From NCBI RefSeq assembly GCF_039649665.1, contig NZ_JBDJAW010000032.1, positions 1 through 64,000 of the forward strand: a stretch of DNA of 64,000 bases, read 5' to 3'. Shown here in pieces: positions 18,601-26,577 of this stretch. The DNA is from Microbispora sp. ZYX-F-249 (GTDB lineage Bacteria > Actinomycetota > Actinomycetes > Streptosporangiales > Streptosporangiaceae). The notes under the pieces were generated by a model, which saw only the letters and a list, made by a program, of their open reading frames with translations, had not been told where the DNA came from and made no database searches. Positions within the stretch are counted from its first letter, which is position 1. The number at the start of each line of letters is the position of its first letter. Position numbers and translations under genes: made by a program.

Positions 18601-18765
18601 GAGCCTCGGCTGGAAGCCGCCGCGGCCGGCGGGGAAGGTGATCGGGACGCTGAAGCGTCCCGTGCCCTTCTGCGCGTCGGCTTGGAAGGTCTCGCCGATT
18701 CCCCGGACGGCGCCGCCCCCTCGGGGCAGCGGAAGCACCTGCTCGGCCACACCGGATCCGGCCAC
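12631..18765 (-). CDS. TcB-TcC fusion (SpvB / FG-GAP / RHS toxin cocoon) with variable C-terminal domain
   Basis: The 2044-residue protein begins with an SpvB domain (GTGRFSVPITFPAGRGGFQP, PFGLGWSLN, YLLSGAETLV). FG-GAP/VCBS-like blades follow (DMDGDGRVDALD, DIDGDGYADLIYVG), then TcdB middle domains, many YD/RHS repeats (about 1000-1750) and the RHS core (YYFGARYYCPRLGRWISADP, NPYLYVRANPI) ending near residue 1806. Family knowledge: TcB and TcC form a hollow cocoon that holds the C-terminal effector and loads it into the TcA pore; here both are one chain. The last roughly 238 residues are unlike RHS and carry VVIITHG (His1885) and ISFIGC (Cys1950). GTG start with AGAGGAGAG upstream, 13 bp after the TcA-like gene. 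Confidence 0.9.
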   Translation of the reverse strand: MAGSGVAEQVLPLPRGGGAVRGIGETFQADAQKGTGRFSVPITFPAGRGGFQPRLALTYGTGEPNGPFGLGWSLNTAAISLRTAKGIPRYRGTDEYLLSGAETLVHVGDEPRGRRYRPRVDGLFARILQIGDHWEVTARNGLTSLYGTDDTCRIRNGDRPDEVFAWLLSETRDPNGNHVGYAYRREDNQLYLVAIRYARYSVEFEYGERPDPFSTYRSGFEIRTTRRCEQILIKADDVLIRSYRLRYVTDDMPLNLVSLLAGITMTGHRTDSRGRVLTRSMPPLTFGYTAFRPGHASFETFSADGGDGPDRALDHEEYELVDLHGGGLPDVVHTSAEGVRYWRNLGECRFARPRPMTDAPAGITLADDGVRFADMDGTGSADLLVTKGPLNGYFPTEFEARWATMVRPRRAPAIDLTDPAVALVDMDGDGRVDALDTGGHHMVVAYNRGADGWAEEVTHVARGPLPDFTDVVLSAPDRRVRLAAMSGDLQDLVTIHDRRVEYWPNLGYGRWGRRITMRGSPELPRDYDPARLFLADIDGDGYADLIYVGFDEVRYWINQSGNGWSERQVVRGTPAVRDIDVIRTADMKGTGTAGLLWTADRQGGGYRYLDFTEGTKPYLLNVVDGHVGATTRIEYAPSTAYFCADLAAGWAWATRLPFPVQVVARVKTVDRLSGGRRTIAYRYRDGHWDGREREFRGFARVDQTDSETFEEHPRPGPQAAADGVPREAGRHFSPPTMTRTWYHVGRGSGRPAEARALWGAVLRTELAELGAPDRPYVITEHRYQVRTVAPDVHVPVQGESVTRQTERSDTARVTRLIFEHDDHGNVTRQIRVGDAADPLVVVTDTAYADSPGGHVKDRPAETLIRLPSAADRAILRDYLDGGREPDWTAFCTVDAEVLGRTRHHYDGVDYVGLPVGEVERGNLTRTESLVLTDASIAALYPDPASGGHPRPPEALADLAGLGYAREADGWWARTVRNRWDRRFGLIVGVLDAMGNETTIDYDEDHHLFPVRVTDAAGHAVSVESIDLQALAPRLVRDANGNLTEYAFDPLGLLTATAVKGKPLTGGRWEGDTLGRPTTRYAYDLHAFDRDGSPIAAAVWQRAEHGGDRLVRSLEYYDGMGRSLQRKVTAEPAAPGGPARWAVSGRQVYNDKGWLVERYEPFFSTTSAYEPVTGAGVPTVLGYDPLGRPTVQVNPDGSFRRVVIDGPWRTERHDENDTGARRYEADGRLVERTNAEVAALKIGDHLDTPKVEIADVWGRLTESIEDGQPTRYAYDPLDRLLTVTDPYGRQVLSYGYDLLGRRVRTRHLDAGTRIVVLDAAGSVAESGDSKGARTITSYDVLGRPVQVRARDGASRPFTLREWHLYDRLDGVTAEQARRANQLGRLVRSYDGAGQITVESYDLNGEPARKNRRMLPAALLPAHWPDSGQEDLLEPGPGYPVGTGYDAMGNLTELAYPDGSVARYAYNEAGLLERITLGDRVCVAGVDYNARGERTVIRYGNGVVTGYAYEPLTCRLLRLTTRDALGGTIQDLEYAYDPIGNVIGIIDHVPTGPGHVNNTREHSYDALYRLTSAEGASYRRHYDYDRVSNIVAESSLDPPWTSVHTYRPGTNLLLTRDATAFDHDAGGNMTRMGTLRLDWDHADRMVGAGQTSYAYDSAGLRVRKVAEARETRYLDGVFEERTDRTVAHVVDAGRRIAVVTTTAGHASITFHHGDHLGSTNVTTGEDGRPTGQEEFAPYGETSLGAGDTYRYAGKEFDEETGLYYFGARYYCPRLGRWISADPLALVTPDASNPYLYVRANPIKFTDLIGLEEKNFTILLSPSALQRNDSKKERRVAETIAQLSTSYAERHLSDAAIIVVDDLPGAVAKLAGQLGPDDTIGRVVIITHGLELTNRQGRTVESRVWFPLNSGKEHAWQSPQSLAAAARSPDLRLDLRTLQQKSTDQTTISFIGCNIGTSKPTLTAVGRFFGGRGVWVEAPATGAALEERTADTVFRLKIGTKTYVDYDSVEGRRLMTRIQVDDAPLDTRPAVSDSVLRKKDEEVQLPP

Positions 18766-18778
18766 GCCCGCTCTCCTC

Positions 18779-21700
18779 TCAGCTGAACGTGTGGCGCAGC
18801 GATGCGTCGTAGCTGAAGGCGAGCGTCACGTTGCGCAGTGGGCCCGTCTCCAGCAGGTACTGGCCGGGAACGGGCTGGGCGTCCAGGAACAAGCCGGGGT
18901 AGTCGGCCGGCAGGATCGGCTTGCCGCTGAGCTTGGCCCCGCCGTTCTTCAACCGGATCATCCACCACCCGAACGGGCGGAGGTCGCCGAGCGCCGTGCG
19001 TTGCTCGGTCACCGCGCCCCCGGCGTCGCGCCGGTGGGTGAACGCGCCGAACGGCAGGGGGCCGTGGCCGGCCGGGGCAGGAGAGCCCGCCAGCTGCGAC
19101 TTATAGTCCGCGTCGGCCAGATAGGCGACCTGCTCGCCGTACGGCGCGAACTCGAGCTCCACCGGGGCTGTCACGGCGGCGGTGTGCGCGAAGTCCACGG
19201 TCAGCCGGCGCAGCCCGGTCAGGTCGAGAGCGGGCGGGAAGTCCTCCGTCCCGACCTCGAACCGCAGCTCGTACGGCCGCTCGTCCCCCCCGAACACCGG
19301 ATTGTGGAAGTGGTACCAGGCGTCCGGCTGACGGTGGCGCAGGCTCACCAGGGTCGTCTCCGCCGTGCTGCCCATGCCAGCCACGACCTGCCGCCGGTAG
19401 CCAGCGTCGGCCAGCGCGGTGTATCTGATGGTCAGGAACACATCGGAGAGCGTGTCGAAGTCGAACGTCCGCGACAGCTCCAACGTCCACGCCGTGTCCA
19501 CCCCGCCGCCCTCGAACGGGAGCAGCATCGGATCATCCAGCCGCAGCTCGAACAGCCCAGTGCCGCTCACGGGCACGCTCACGGAGATCGACTCGGGGAA
19601 CCGGTGGACGGTTCGCGGCTCGGTGAACGGCGGGCCGGTCATCACCCGCGAGACGCCCGTGTTGGACAGAGTAGCCCTGATCCCCTCGACCGGTGAGGTG
19701 AGCGCGGCCACCGTCAAGCTCACGCTCTTGACCAGCCGCAGGTAATGGCCAGGGAAATCACGGTCGAACCAGGCCATCGGCGTCGCGAATGTGATCACAC
19801 CGTCGCGGCGCAGGCTCTCGAACTCGATCGGGGCCGAGCGGGCCAGTGAGATGGTCTTGGTCAGCTCCTGCCTGCGCTGTTCGGTGGTCAGCCGGTGCTG
19901 GTCGAGCCGGGTGATGTCGCCGAGCAGCCGCTCCGCCGACAGCAGGTCGCGCTTCCCCCTGTTGCCGTAGAACGGAGCGATGATCGTGATGGACTCCTGG
20001 CGCTCGAACTCCAGCGCCCGCTGCGCCATCCTGGCCAGCGCCGTCGCGTGGTCCAGGTGCTGCCGGTAGGAGCCGGCCAGCACCCGCGCCATCCAGTCGT
20101 ACAGCTCGCGGCCGGTGAACTTCTCGTTGAGGAAGTTCAGCCCCTGCGTCGCGAACTGCTCCTCAAGCCGGCCGATCCGGTACTGCTGGTCGGCCACGCC
20201 CAGGTTGTCGCCGGCGACGAGGATGCCTTCGGCGGCCAGTCTGTGGTCGTACTCCGCCTGGCGGCGAGCCTGCCGCCACTCCTGCTCGCGCCGCTCGTAG
20301 GCGGCCACAGTGCCGTACTCGGTGGCGATCGCCGCGTCGGAGGCGGCGCGTTGAGAGAAGGGTGAGGAGGCGTTCAGCGAGAGCCAGTCCGCCCAGGCAA
20401 ATGCGGCGGCCGTGTCGTAACCCGAGGTGGCGGAGTGCTCGTAGTAGACCTGCCGCTGCTCGAAGAGGTTCCACCCGGCGTTCAGCAGCGCTGCGTAGTA
20501 AAACTGCTGGTCGGCCGCCTTATCGCGTTGGCGTACGGCCAGCTCCCGCTCGCGGACGGCGGTCTGGAGCTGGAGGGCGCGCAGGCGCAGGGCCGCCTGC
20601 GCCGCCTGGAGATCCTGCTTGGCCTTGAGCATGGTGTAGCGTGCCTCGTCGCCCCGCTCGAAGGAAGCGAGCAACTGGGCCTGGAGCTGCTGGGCGACCG
20701 ACACGTAATAGCGGGCCCGCTCGATGAGATGGCTGAAGCGGTACAACGGCGGCGGCGCGGTCGGCAGGACGTCCTCCGACAGCTCTCTGCGGACACCGGC
20801 GATGTTCCGGCCGGTGCGGATCTTGTCCAGGTTGCTCAGGGCTCGCCAGCGCAGCGCGCTCGCCGCGGGATTCGGCGGAACGCAGAACCCGAAGCCGAGC
20901 CGGCGCGCCGCCGCGACGGCCAGCTCGGCCGCGCCGGACACCCGCGCGATCGGCGCGGCCGACTCGGCCCGCGCCTGGGAGAGCGTACGGGACGGACGGG
21001 CGCGAGCCAGGATCCGCCGCGACACCGCCAGGACGTCGGCGTAGGCGCTCTCGAACGGCACGTCACGGTGGAGCGCGTCGCGTAAGTCGTCGAAGTCGGG
21101 CGGTTCTGGCACGACGCCGTCGGCGCGCAGCCCGGCGAGCACCGGCCGCAGCCGCCGCAGCTCCGGCGCGGCGAACGCGGCCAGGATCTCCGACTCCAGC
21201 GCCCGCCAGGCGCGCTCGCGGGCGTCCTCGGGCGGCAGCTCGCCCGCCGCCAGCACGTCGCCAGCCAGTTCGTACAGCTCCCTGGCCCGGCTGACCGACT
21301 CGCCGGTGTCCTGCGCGAACTCCGCGTCGGCCCAGGCCAGCAGGTTCTCCACGTACTGGTACACCGCGTGTCGTAGGTACGCGCCGTCGCGCGTGGCCGC
21401 CACCGCAAAGGGCGAGAACGGGTCACGCAACCACTCCTCCGTGCGCCGAGACTCGTCGCCCGGCTCGGTCAGGCCAACCCAGACCAGCCTCGGCACGTTC
21501 CGCCCCGGGACCGACGCGAACGCGCCCGCGTACGGGTAGAACACGGTGTGCAGCCAGGCGGCGGCGTCCTCGTGCCAGCCCGCCTCGGCCAGCGCCCGCG
21601 CGCCGGCGAGCGGCAGCCAGAAGTACCACTCGTCCAGCACGGCGCGCACCGGCTCGGCCACCGCCGTGTACTGCGCGGCCTGGAAGCTTCTGAAGTCCTC

Positions 21701-23035
21701 CAGCGCGAACCCCTGAGGTTGGTCAAGCGGGTGGTCGAGCAGGAAACGCGCGGGCGGGCCCGCGAGCAGCGGCGCCGTCGCGTCCCGATAGGCGTGCGCG
21801 GCCGCGCGGACCGACTCCGAGGTAACGGCCGCTGTGCTCACCGTGCTGAGGAACTCGCCGAACGGCCCGCCGGCGGACGGCCGCAGGCCGGGCAGCAGGA
21901 AGCTCTCGGGGTACAGGAACACGCTCTGTGCCGCGTGCCACTGCTCGTAACCGCGCAGCCAGCGCGAGCGCTCAGCGAAGTCGTCGCCGAGCATGTTGGT
22001 GAGCAGCGGATTCTCCCTGCCGAGCTGGAAGGCCATGAGGAAGGACTGCAGCGACTCGATCGCGTCCCGGACGCGGGTCGTGCTCACGCATGGATCGGCC
22101 GACAGATCGATGTGCAGGAAGTCGCCCAGTTGGTCGGCGTCGGCGACCGGAAGGGTCGGGTCGGGGTGGGCCTCAAGATGGCGCAGCGCGTACCTGATCA
22201 GGTTCGCGCGGACCGCGGGAAACAGGAAGCCCCTGACCCTCCTCACCGCCGCCGAGGCCCGCTCGGCGGCCTCGCGGAAGCCGGCCGCCCGCTCGGGGTC
22301 CGCCGGGTCGAGCCCGTACGTCGCCAGCGCGGCGACCTGCCGTTCCAGCCAGTCCACGGCGGCGAGGCCGGGCCGCCAGTTCCGGTTCACGATGCCGAGA
22401 CCAGCCTTGAACTCGGGTTCGGTCAGGTGCAGCGGGCCGAGCAGCGCGCCGAGCGGGGCGAGGTCGGCGGGCGAGTCGCCGGGCAGTGGGTACGCCTTGG
22501 TGATCGCCTTGTCCAGGTCGGCGCGGGAGATCCCCAACTCGGCCAGGTAGGCGTCCAGCAGGTCGGAGAGCACGTGCGGGAACGGGTACAGCCACCGACC
22601 GCGCTGATCGGCGGTGTCGAAGAAGCCATAGATCGTGGCGCGGTCGTACCCGGGGAACGGCGGCCTGGTCACCAGCCTCTCCAGCACCTCGACCGCAATC
22701 TCCACCTGTGGCACGACGGCGTCGGGGCACCCGATGACCAGATCGCCGAAGGGGCGCGCGAACCGCTGCTCGATTTCCTCCAGGCTATGGAAGCCGACCG
22801 TGTCGGTGAATGCGTCCAGAAGCAGGTCGAGCAGATCGGACAGGTAGGCGGCGGGGCCCGTGGCCGACTCGCAGCCGTCACATGCCTCGTGACCAGGCGC
22901 GTCCTCCGCGCCGGCCGGGAACCACGCGCTGCCCCTGTTGACCGGGGCCCGCCCCAGCGCCGCCTCCACCCGCGCGGCCACGCCAGCGGGATCCGAGTCT
23001 TCCGGACCGGCTTCGTCCAGTGTCCTGCGGCTCAT
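18779..23035 (-). CDS. Short TcA-like toxin subunit
   Basis: About 1418 aa from the chosen ATG at 23035, which follows CGGAG; the frame opens 12 codons earlier with a GTG. The N-terminal ATGPAAYLSDLLDLLLD...VEIAVEVLERL resembles the VRP1 region. Residues about 720-800 (PLYRFSHLIERARYYVSVAQQ...LKAKQDLQAAQAALRLRALQLQ) match the Tc-toxin helical domain, and long coiled helices follow. The C-terminus (LRLVKSVSLTVAALTSPVEGIRATL) matches the TcB-binding domain. Typical TcA proteins are about 2400-2500 aa, so about 1000 residues, probably shell and receptor-binding parts, are absent. Co-directional with the TcBC gene, it presumably forms the translocation pore. Confidence 0.8.
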   Translation of the reverse strand: MSRRTLDEAGPEDSDPAGVAARVEAALGRAPVNRGSAWFPAGAEDAPGHEACDGCESATGPAAYLSDLLDLLLDAFTDTVGFHSLEEIEQRFARPFGDLVIGCPDAVVPQVEIAVEVLERLVTRPPFPGYDRATIYGFFDTADQRGRWLYPFPHVLSDLLDAYLAELGISRADLDKAITKAYPLPGDSPADLAPLGALLGPLHLTEPEFKAGLGIVNRNWRPGLAAVDWLERQVAALATYGLDPADPERAAGFREAAERASAAVRRVRGFLFPAVRANLIRYALRHLEAHPDPTLPVADADQLGDFLHIDLSADPCVSTTRVRDAIESLQSFLMAFQLGRENPLLTNMLGDDFAERSRWLRGYEQWHAAQSVFLYPESFLLPGLRPSAGGPFGEFLSTVSTAAVTSESVRAAAHAYRDATAPLLAGPPARFLLDHPLDQPQGFALEDFRSFQAAQYTAVAEPVRAVLDEWYFWLPLAGARALAEAGWHEDAAAWLHTVFYPYAGAFASVPGRNVPRLVWVGLTEPGDESRRTEEWLRDPFSPFAVAATRDGAYLRHAVYQYVENLLAWADAEFAQDTGESVSRARELYELAGDVLAAGELPPEDARERAWRALESEILAAFAAPELRRLRPVLAGLRADGVVPEPPDFDDLRDALHRDVPFESAYADVLAVSRRILARARPSRTLSQARAESAAPIARVSGAAELAVAAARRLGFGFCVPPNPAASALRWRALSNLDKIRTGRNIAGVRRELSEDVLPTAPPPLYRFSHLIERARYYVSVAQQLQAQLLASFERGDEARYTMLKAKQDLQAAQAALRLRALQLQTAVRERELAVRQRDKAADQQFYYAALLNAGWNLFEQRQVYYEHSATSGYDTAAAFAWADWLSLNASSPFSQRAASDAAIATEYGTVAAYERREQEWRQARRQAEYDHRLAAEGILVAGDNLGVADQQYRIGRLEEQFATQGLNFLNEKFTGRELYDWMARVLAGSYRQHLDHATALARMAQRALEFERQESITIIAPFYGNRGKRDLLSAERLLGDITRLDQHRLTTEQRRQELTKTISLARSAPIEFESLRRDGVITFATPMAWFDRDFPGHYLRLVKSVSLTVAALTSPVEGIRATLSNTGVSRVMTGPPFTEPRTVHRFPESISVSVPVSGTGLFELRLDDPMLLPFEGGGVDTAWTLELSRTFDFDTLSDVFLTIRYTALADAGYRRQVVAGMGSTAETTLVSLRHRQPDAWYHFHNPVFGGDERPYELRFEVGTEDFPPALDLTGLRRLTVDFAHTAAVTAPVELEFAPYGEQVAYLADADYKSQLAGSPAPAGHGPLPFGAFTHRRDAGGAVTEQRTALGDLRPFGWWMIRLKNGGAKLSGKPILPADYPGLFLDAQPVPGQYLLETGPLRNVTLAFSYDASLRHTFS

Positions 23036-23071
23036 CTGCGGCTCCGATCGGCCATACGTGAGTTCCCCCAC

Positions 23072-23604
23072 GCTAACCCAGAAACCGCGAATCGCCCCGT
23101 GAACGATGGTGTCCCGCTCGGAAATACGGTTTCGCGCTCTGTTGCTACGCGATCAGAGCGGCGGCTGTGACCATCGCAAGGTTGAAGGGTGCCAATACTC
23201 CGTCTGCGGTTGTGAACTGCGGATATGTCCGGGGCTTCTTGGTCGAAGCAGTGGCCGGTGTCGGGTCACGGTGGACACGCCAGGCACGAGTACTTCCACG
23301 GCCTGCATGACCGGTGCCTCCACCGACAACCGATATCGGCCGGCCCGCTGGTGAAGTCCTCGGACGGCCCAGTTCGGTCCAAGTACACCCATCCCATGAC
23401 CGTCACAACATAAGCTCCCCTGAAGATCGATACCCCTTGGATTTTTCCCACTACAGTCCGTCTCCGGCAGTACGGGAACGGCATGCCCTGGCCTATAACT
23501 CTCGTGTGCCGGCTAACCGGGGCCGCGCTCGCCAGAACCCGAAACCACCTCGCGAATGGCATAGAGGAGACTTCCGATCCCGCGGTTTCGCTACGCTGAC
23601 GCCC
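23072..23604. other. Intergenic region upstream of the Tc locus
   Basis: Divergent spacer between the leftward Tc genes and a rightward DUF2199 gene. It should hold the promoters for both, but I could not assign hexamers with confidence. Open frames here are shadows without ribosome sites. Confidence 0.4.
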
Positions 23605-24123
23605 GTGTCGATTGATTCCGGTTTCCTCTGCTCCTGCTGCGGCCGGCACCACGACGAGCTCCCGCTGAGCTACCACATGCCCGCGCCCGCCTACTGGAGC
23701 CCTGAGATGACCGGCGTGCCCGACAGCGTGCTCTCCTCCGACCAGTGTGTGATCGAAGGAGAGCACTTCTTCGTCCACGGCCTCATCGAGATCCCCGTCA
23801 TTGACACGGACGAGACTTTCACCTGGGGCGTATGGGTCTCACTGAGCCGGAACAACTTCGCCCGGATGAGCCGGATGTGGGAGACCCCGGGCCGGGAGTC
23901 CGAGCCTCCCTATTTCGGCTGGCTCTCCTCCGAGCTGCCGGTCTACGAACCGACGACGCTCAACCTCAAGGCCAACCTCCACACTCGTCCGGTCGGGCTG
24001 CGCCCGGCCGTCGAGTTGGAGCCCACCGGCCATCCCCTCGCCGTCGAGCAGCGGACCGGCATTACTTCCGCCCGCGTCCGGGAACTGGCCGAGTTGCTCC
24101 TCCACCCCGGTCATCAGAAGTAG
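23605..24123 (+). CDS. DUF2199 family protein
   Basis: A 172-residue protein with the DUF2199 signature: GFLCSCCGRHHDELPLSYHMPAPAYW, a CxxC/H cluster near the N-terminus, then the VCVIEGEHFFVHG and FTWGVWVSLS strands. The frame runs open upstream, but the GTG at 23605 places the start just before the conserved region. Family function is unknown; members occur as solitary cytosolic proteins across actinomycetes. No clear operon partner. Confidence 0.8.
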   Translation: MSIDSGFLCSCCGRHHDELPLSYHMPAPAYWSPEMTGVPDSVLSSDQCVIEGEHFFVHGLIEIPVIDTDETFTWGVWVSLSRNNFARMSRMWETPGRESEPPYFGWLSSELPVYEPTTLNLKANLHTRPVGLRPAVELEPTGHPLAVEQRTGITSARVRELAELLLHPGHQK

Positions 24124-24373
24124 GGTCACCCACCGCGGCCCGGATGGGCCAACGGGGGCACGGCGCCGCGGCCGATGCTGTCGCCGTGCGCAAGACCCGG
24201 GACCAAGCCACGGACTTGCTTGGCCCAGGGTGGCGCACCTTTCACTCATCGGTAGAACGGTGACGGCGCGGAGGCGGGATACGAGCTGCGTGTATTCCAG
24301 TACCGCGAGCCCGGCTGCTGGACGCACTTCGCCCTGGTCACGCGACGCTCGTATCAATCGCGCAGGCCTCGAG

Positions 24374-24925
24374 CTATGAAGGGCCGGAGGGCATGCTGAC
24401 GAGTTCGGTCATCCACGATCGGATCGTCTCCAGATGCGCCGGCAGCAGCCCGACCCTGGGAGCCGGCTGGACGAGCAAGGTGGGGATACCCACTGCCGTC
24501 CGGGCTGCGGCCCAGGCGTGGTCGGCAGGGGTGAAGTCGTCGTCGATCCAGACGGCCTGAGCGGTGCCGAGCCAGATTGAGACGTCGTCCCGTTTCCAGA
24601 GGTAGCCGTTGGGGTGGCTCGTCGTGATGTCCTGACGCGCCAGCTCGACATGCGGGAACGGCTCCAGGCCCAGCTTGGCGCCGATCAAGGGGCTGGCGTC
24701 GCCACGCCAGCTGGTGCACCAGACCGGTGTCAGAGCCAACTCGCTGACCAGCTCAGCCAGCATGGGGCCGTGCGTGGGATTCAGCCATATGGGGACGGGT
24801 GAGCCCGCGTCATAGCCGGTGGGGACGACGCTGTGCCTCACGTGAGTAGCCGGTCCGTTCTCCTCGCTGTCGGGGAACGGGATCAGCACGCCATCCACGT
24901 CGATGAGCAGATAAACCTCGGGCAC
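24374..24925 (-). CDS. HAD-like hydrolase
   Basis: The N-terminus VYLLIDVDGVLIPF is HAD motif I with the nucleophile/acid pair in DVDGVL. Motif II is probably TPVWCTSW, and the late acidic motif is AVWIDDDFTPAD (motif IV). At 183 aa with no evident cap domain it is a minimal HAD phosphatase-like protein. The substrate cannot be inferred. It lies 18 bp after the methyltransferase gene and probably shares its transcript. Confidence 0.8.
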   Translation of the reverse strand: MPEVYLLIDVDGVLIPFPDSEENGPATHVRHSVVPTGYDAGSPVPIWLNPTHGPMLAELVSELALTPVWCTSWRGDASPLIGAKLGLEPFPHVELARQDITTSHPNGYLWKRDDVSIWLGTAQAVWIDDDFTPADHAWAAARTAVGIPTLLVQPAPRVGLLPAHLETIRSWMTELVSMPSGPS

Positions 24926-24943
24926 GACAGCCTCCTCGAACCG

Positions 24944-25594
24944 TCATGATTTACGGGCAACAACGAGCAAGGTGTTCGGGCCTGCCGGCGACTCACCCAG
25001 GTGCTGGAGGTCCTTGACCCGGAGACCGGCTGCCGACATCAGCGCGACCCATCCGAGCGCACTCGGCTCCCAGCGGCGGATCGGCATTCTGCCGCCGGAC
25101 GGCAACAACAACGTGCTGTCCCGGTCACTGCGTCTGGGATGCGGAACGGCGAAGGCCAACGCTCCGCCAGGCCGCAGCGCCCGCGCGATCAACGGCACGA
25201 GCACATTCGGCGAGGTGAGTCCCACGGCGCCGAAGACGGAGTAGCAGACGTCGTACGGATGGCACGGCGTCGCCAGGAACTCAACCGCGTCGTCGGCGAC
25301 GAAAGAGATCCCCGGCAGGTGCCCATAGCGCGTGCGCGCCCGTTCGATTTGTCTCTCCGAGATGTCGACGCCGACCCCGGTGGAGCGATGGACTCCGACG
25401 AGGTGAGCGAGGTGATGGCCCGCGCCACACCCCAACTCGAGGACGCGCGCACAGGCGAGGTGTCCCAGGATCTCGGCGCCTGGCCCGCCGCGAGGCTCCG
25501 GCGTCCAGTACATGCGAGACGGAGCCGCCGCCGGCAGTGCCGGCTCGACGGCCTGACGTTGCCGGGCGTGCTCCTGCCATGCCTGGCGGTTCAT
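24944..25594 (-). CDS. Class I SAM-dependent methyltransferase
   Basis: The 216-residue protein has motif I VLELGCGAGHHLAHL, the acidic loop GVGVDISERQIERAR, and the post-I region FVADDAVEFLATP, all typical of Rossmann-type methyltransferases (Methyltransf_11/25). The true start is ATG 25594, overlapping the upstream kinase-like gene's stop (ATGA); longer frames lack a ribosome site. Substrate unknown. Coupling to a kinase-like and a HAD-like gene hints at a small tailoring or modification unit. Confidence 0.85.
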   Translation of the reverse strand: MNRQAWQEHARQRQAVEPALPAAAPSRMYWTPEPRGGPGAEILGHLACARVLELGCGAGHHLAHLVGVHRSTGVGVDISERQIERARTRYGHLPGISFVADDAVEFLATPCHPYDVCYSVFGAVGLTSPNVLVPLIARALRPGGALAFAVPHPRRSDRDSTLLLPSGGRMPIRRWEPSALGWVALMSAAGLRVKDLQHLGESPAGPNTLLVVARKS

Positions 25595-26508
25595 GACGCG
25601 AGCAGTCGTACGGCTTCGCGGAGGTGACGCCGTACCGCCTTGATGTAGACCGGATCGCTGGTCGGGTCGTTGATCCAGTGCACGGTCTGGTCCATGAACC
25701 ACTCCACGATCCAGACCCGGTGCCAGCCGAGGGCCCATGCTTCGGCGGACAGTCCACCCCGTGGCGCCAAGGCCTCCTGCGATCCGCCAGCGGCGACATA
25801 GGCTTCGATCAGCCGACGGACCCGTTGCACGTTGGGGGGCTGTTGAGTTCCGGGCCAGGATGCCAGGTCGAGCAGGCCGGGGCCGTTGAAGGCGCGGGCG
25901 AAATCGAGCAGCCGCCATCCCGCCCGCCCGACATGCAACGAGCTGGGATGGAACTCCGAGTGGCACAGCCCGAACGGCACCAGCTCCGCCCCCTGAGCAC
26001 GAGCGGGAGCAACCTTGTCCAGGGCGGAGAGCATCTCGGCGATGTCGAGAGTGGATTTCCAGCGCCGGACCTGCCGCAGATAGTCCAGGTGTGCGAGCGC
26101 GCGCAAAGGCAGGGCCCCCAGTTCGTCGGCGTCGAGGGTCGTCGGCAGGATCTCCGAGGGGCGAACCTGGTGGAGGACGACCGCCGCCTTGACCCCGTCG
26201 TCGTCCGCTGCCTCCCGGACCGGTTCGCCAAGGTCCTGCATCAGCATGCCGAGGATGCCGCCGCTGACGGCGGAGGCGTACAGGTCGGGGACGGGCACGC
26301 CATGGACAGCGGCCAGCTTGAGGGCCCGGTCCTCTTCGGTGAACGGCTCGGCGGCGAATTTGAAGATGGCCGTGGAGCCGTCGGGAAAGTGCAGGCGTTC
26401 CACCGCCGACAGCGACCAGGCACGCATCGGCTCACGTTTCGGCTCACCCGGGAACCTCGCCTTGGCGCACAGCTCGGCGCACAGCCGGGTGACGGTCAGC
26501 TCGTCCAC
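25591..26508 (-). CDS. APH-like phosphotransferase with degenerate active site
   Basis: This 305-residue protein has the aminoglycoside-phosphotransferase/choline-kinase fold: an N-lobe with TAIFKFA (ATP-binding Lys) and a catalytic-loop region FGLCHSEFHPSSLHVG followed by WRLLDFARAF. The usual HGD-xx-x-x-N of active enzymes reads HSE...S, and DFD/DFG reads DFA, so catalysis may be impaired or altered. It is first in a unit with the methyltransferase (4-bp overlap) and the HAD gene. A tRNA/nucleoside- or metabolite-directed kinase or pseudokinase is possible; I cannot decide. Confidence 0.7.
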   Translation of the reverse strand: MDELTVTRLCAELCAKARFPGEPKREPMRAWSLSAVERLHFPDGSTAIFKFAAEPFTEEDRALKLAAVHGVPVPDLYASAVSGGILGMLMQDLGEPVREAADDDGVKAAVVLHQVRPSEILPTTLDADELGALPLRALAHLDYLRQVRRWKSTLDIAEMLSALDKVAPARAQGAELVPFGLCHSEFHPSSLHVGRAGWRLLDFARAFNGPGLLDLASWPGTQQPPNVQRVRRLIEAYVAAGGSQEALAPRGGLSAEAWALGWHRVWIVEWFMDQTVHWINDPTSDPVYIKAVRRHLREAVRLLAS

Positions 26509-26577
26509 GAGGGTTTCTCCTTCGGCATCTGGGGCGTACGGCCCACGCTCACCGAAGCGCGGGCCGTACAGGAAGGG

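Noticed and set aside
21548-23170. 540-codon rightward open frame
   Set aside because: Antisense to the TcA-like gene; low-complexity composition and no ribosome site.
24124-24373. Possible gene fragment reading YELRVFQYREPGCWTHFALVTRR
   Set aside because: Too short and without a match I can name; left unannotated.
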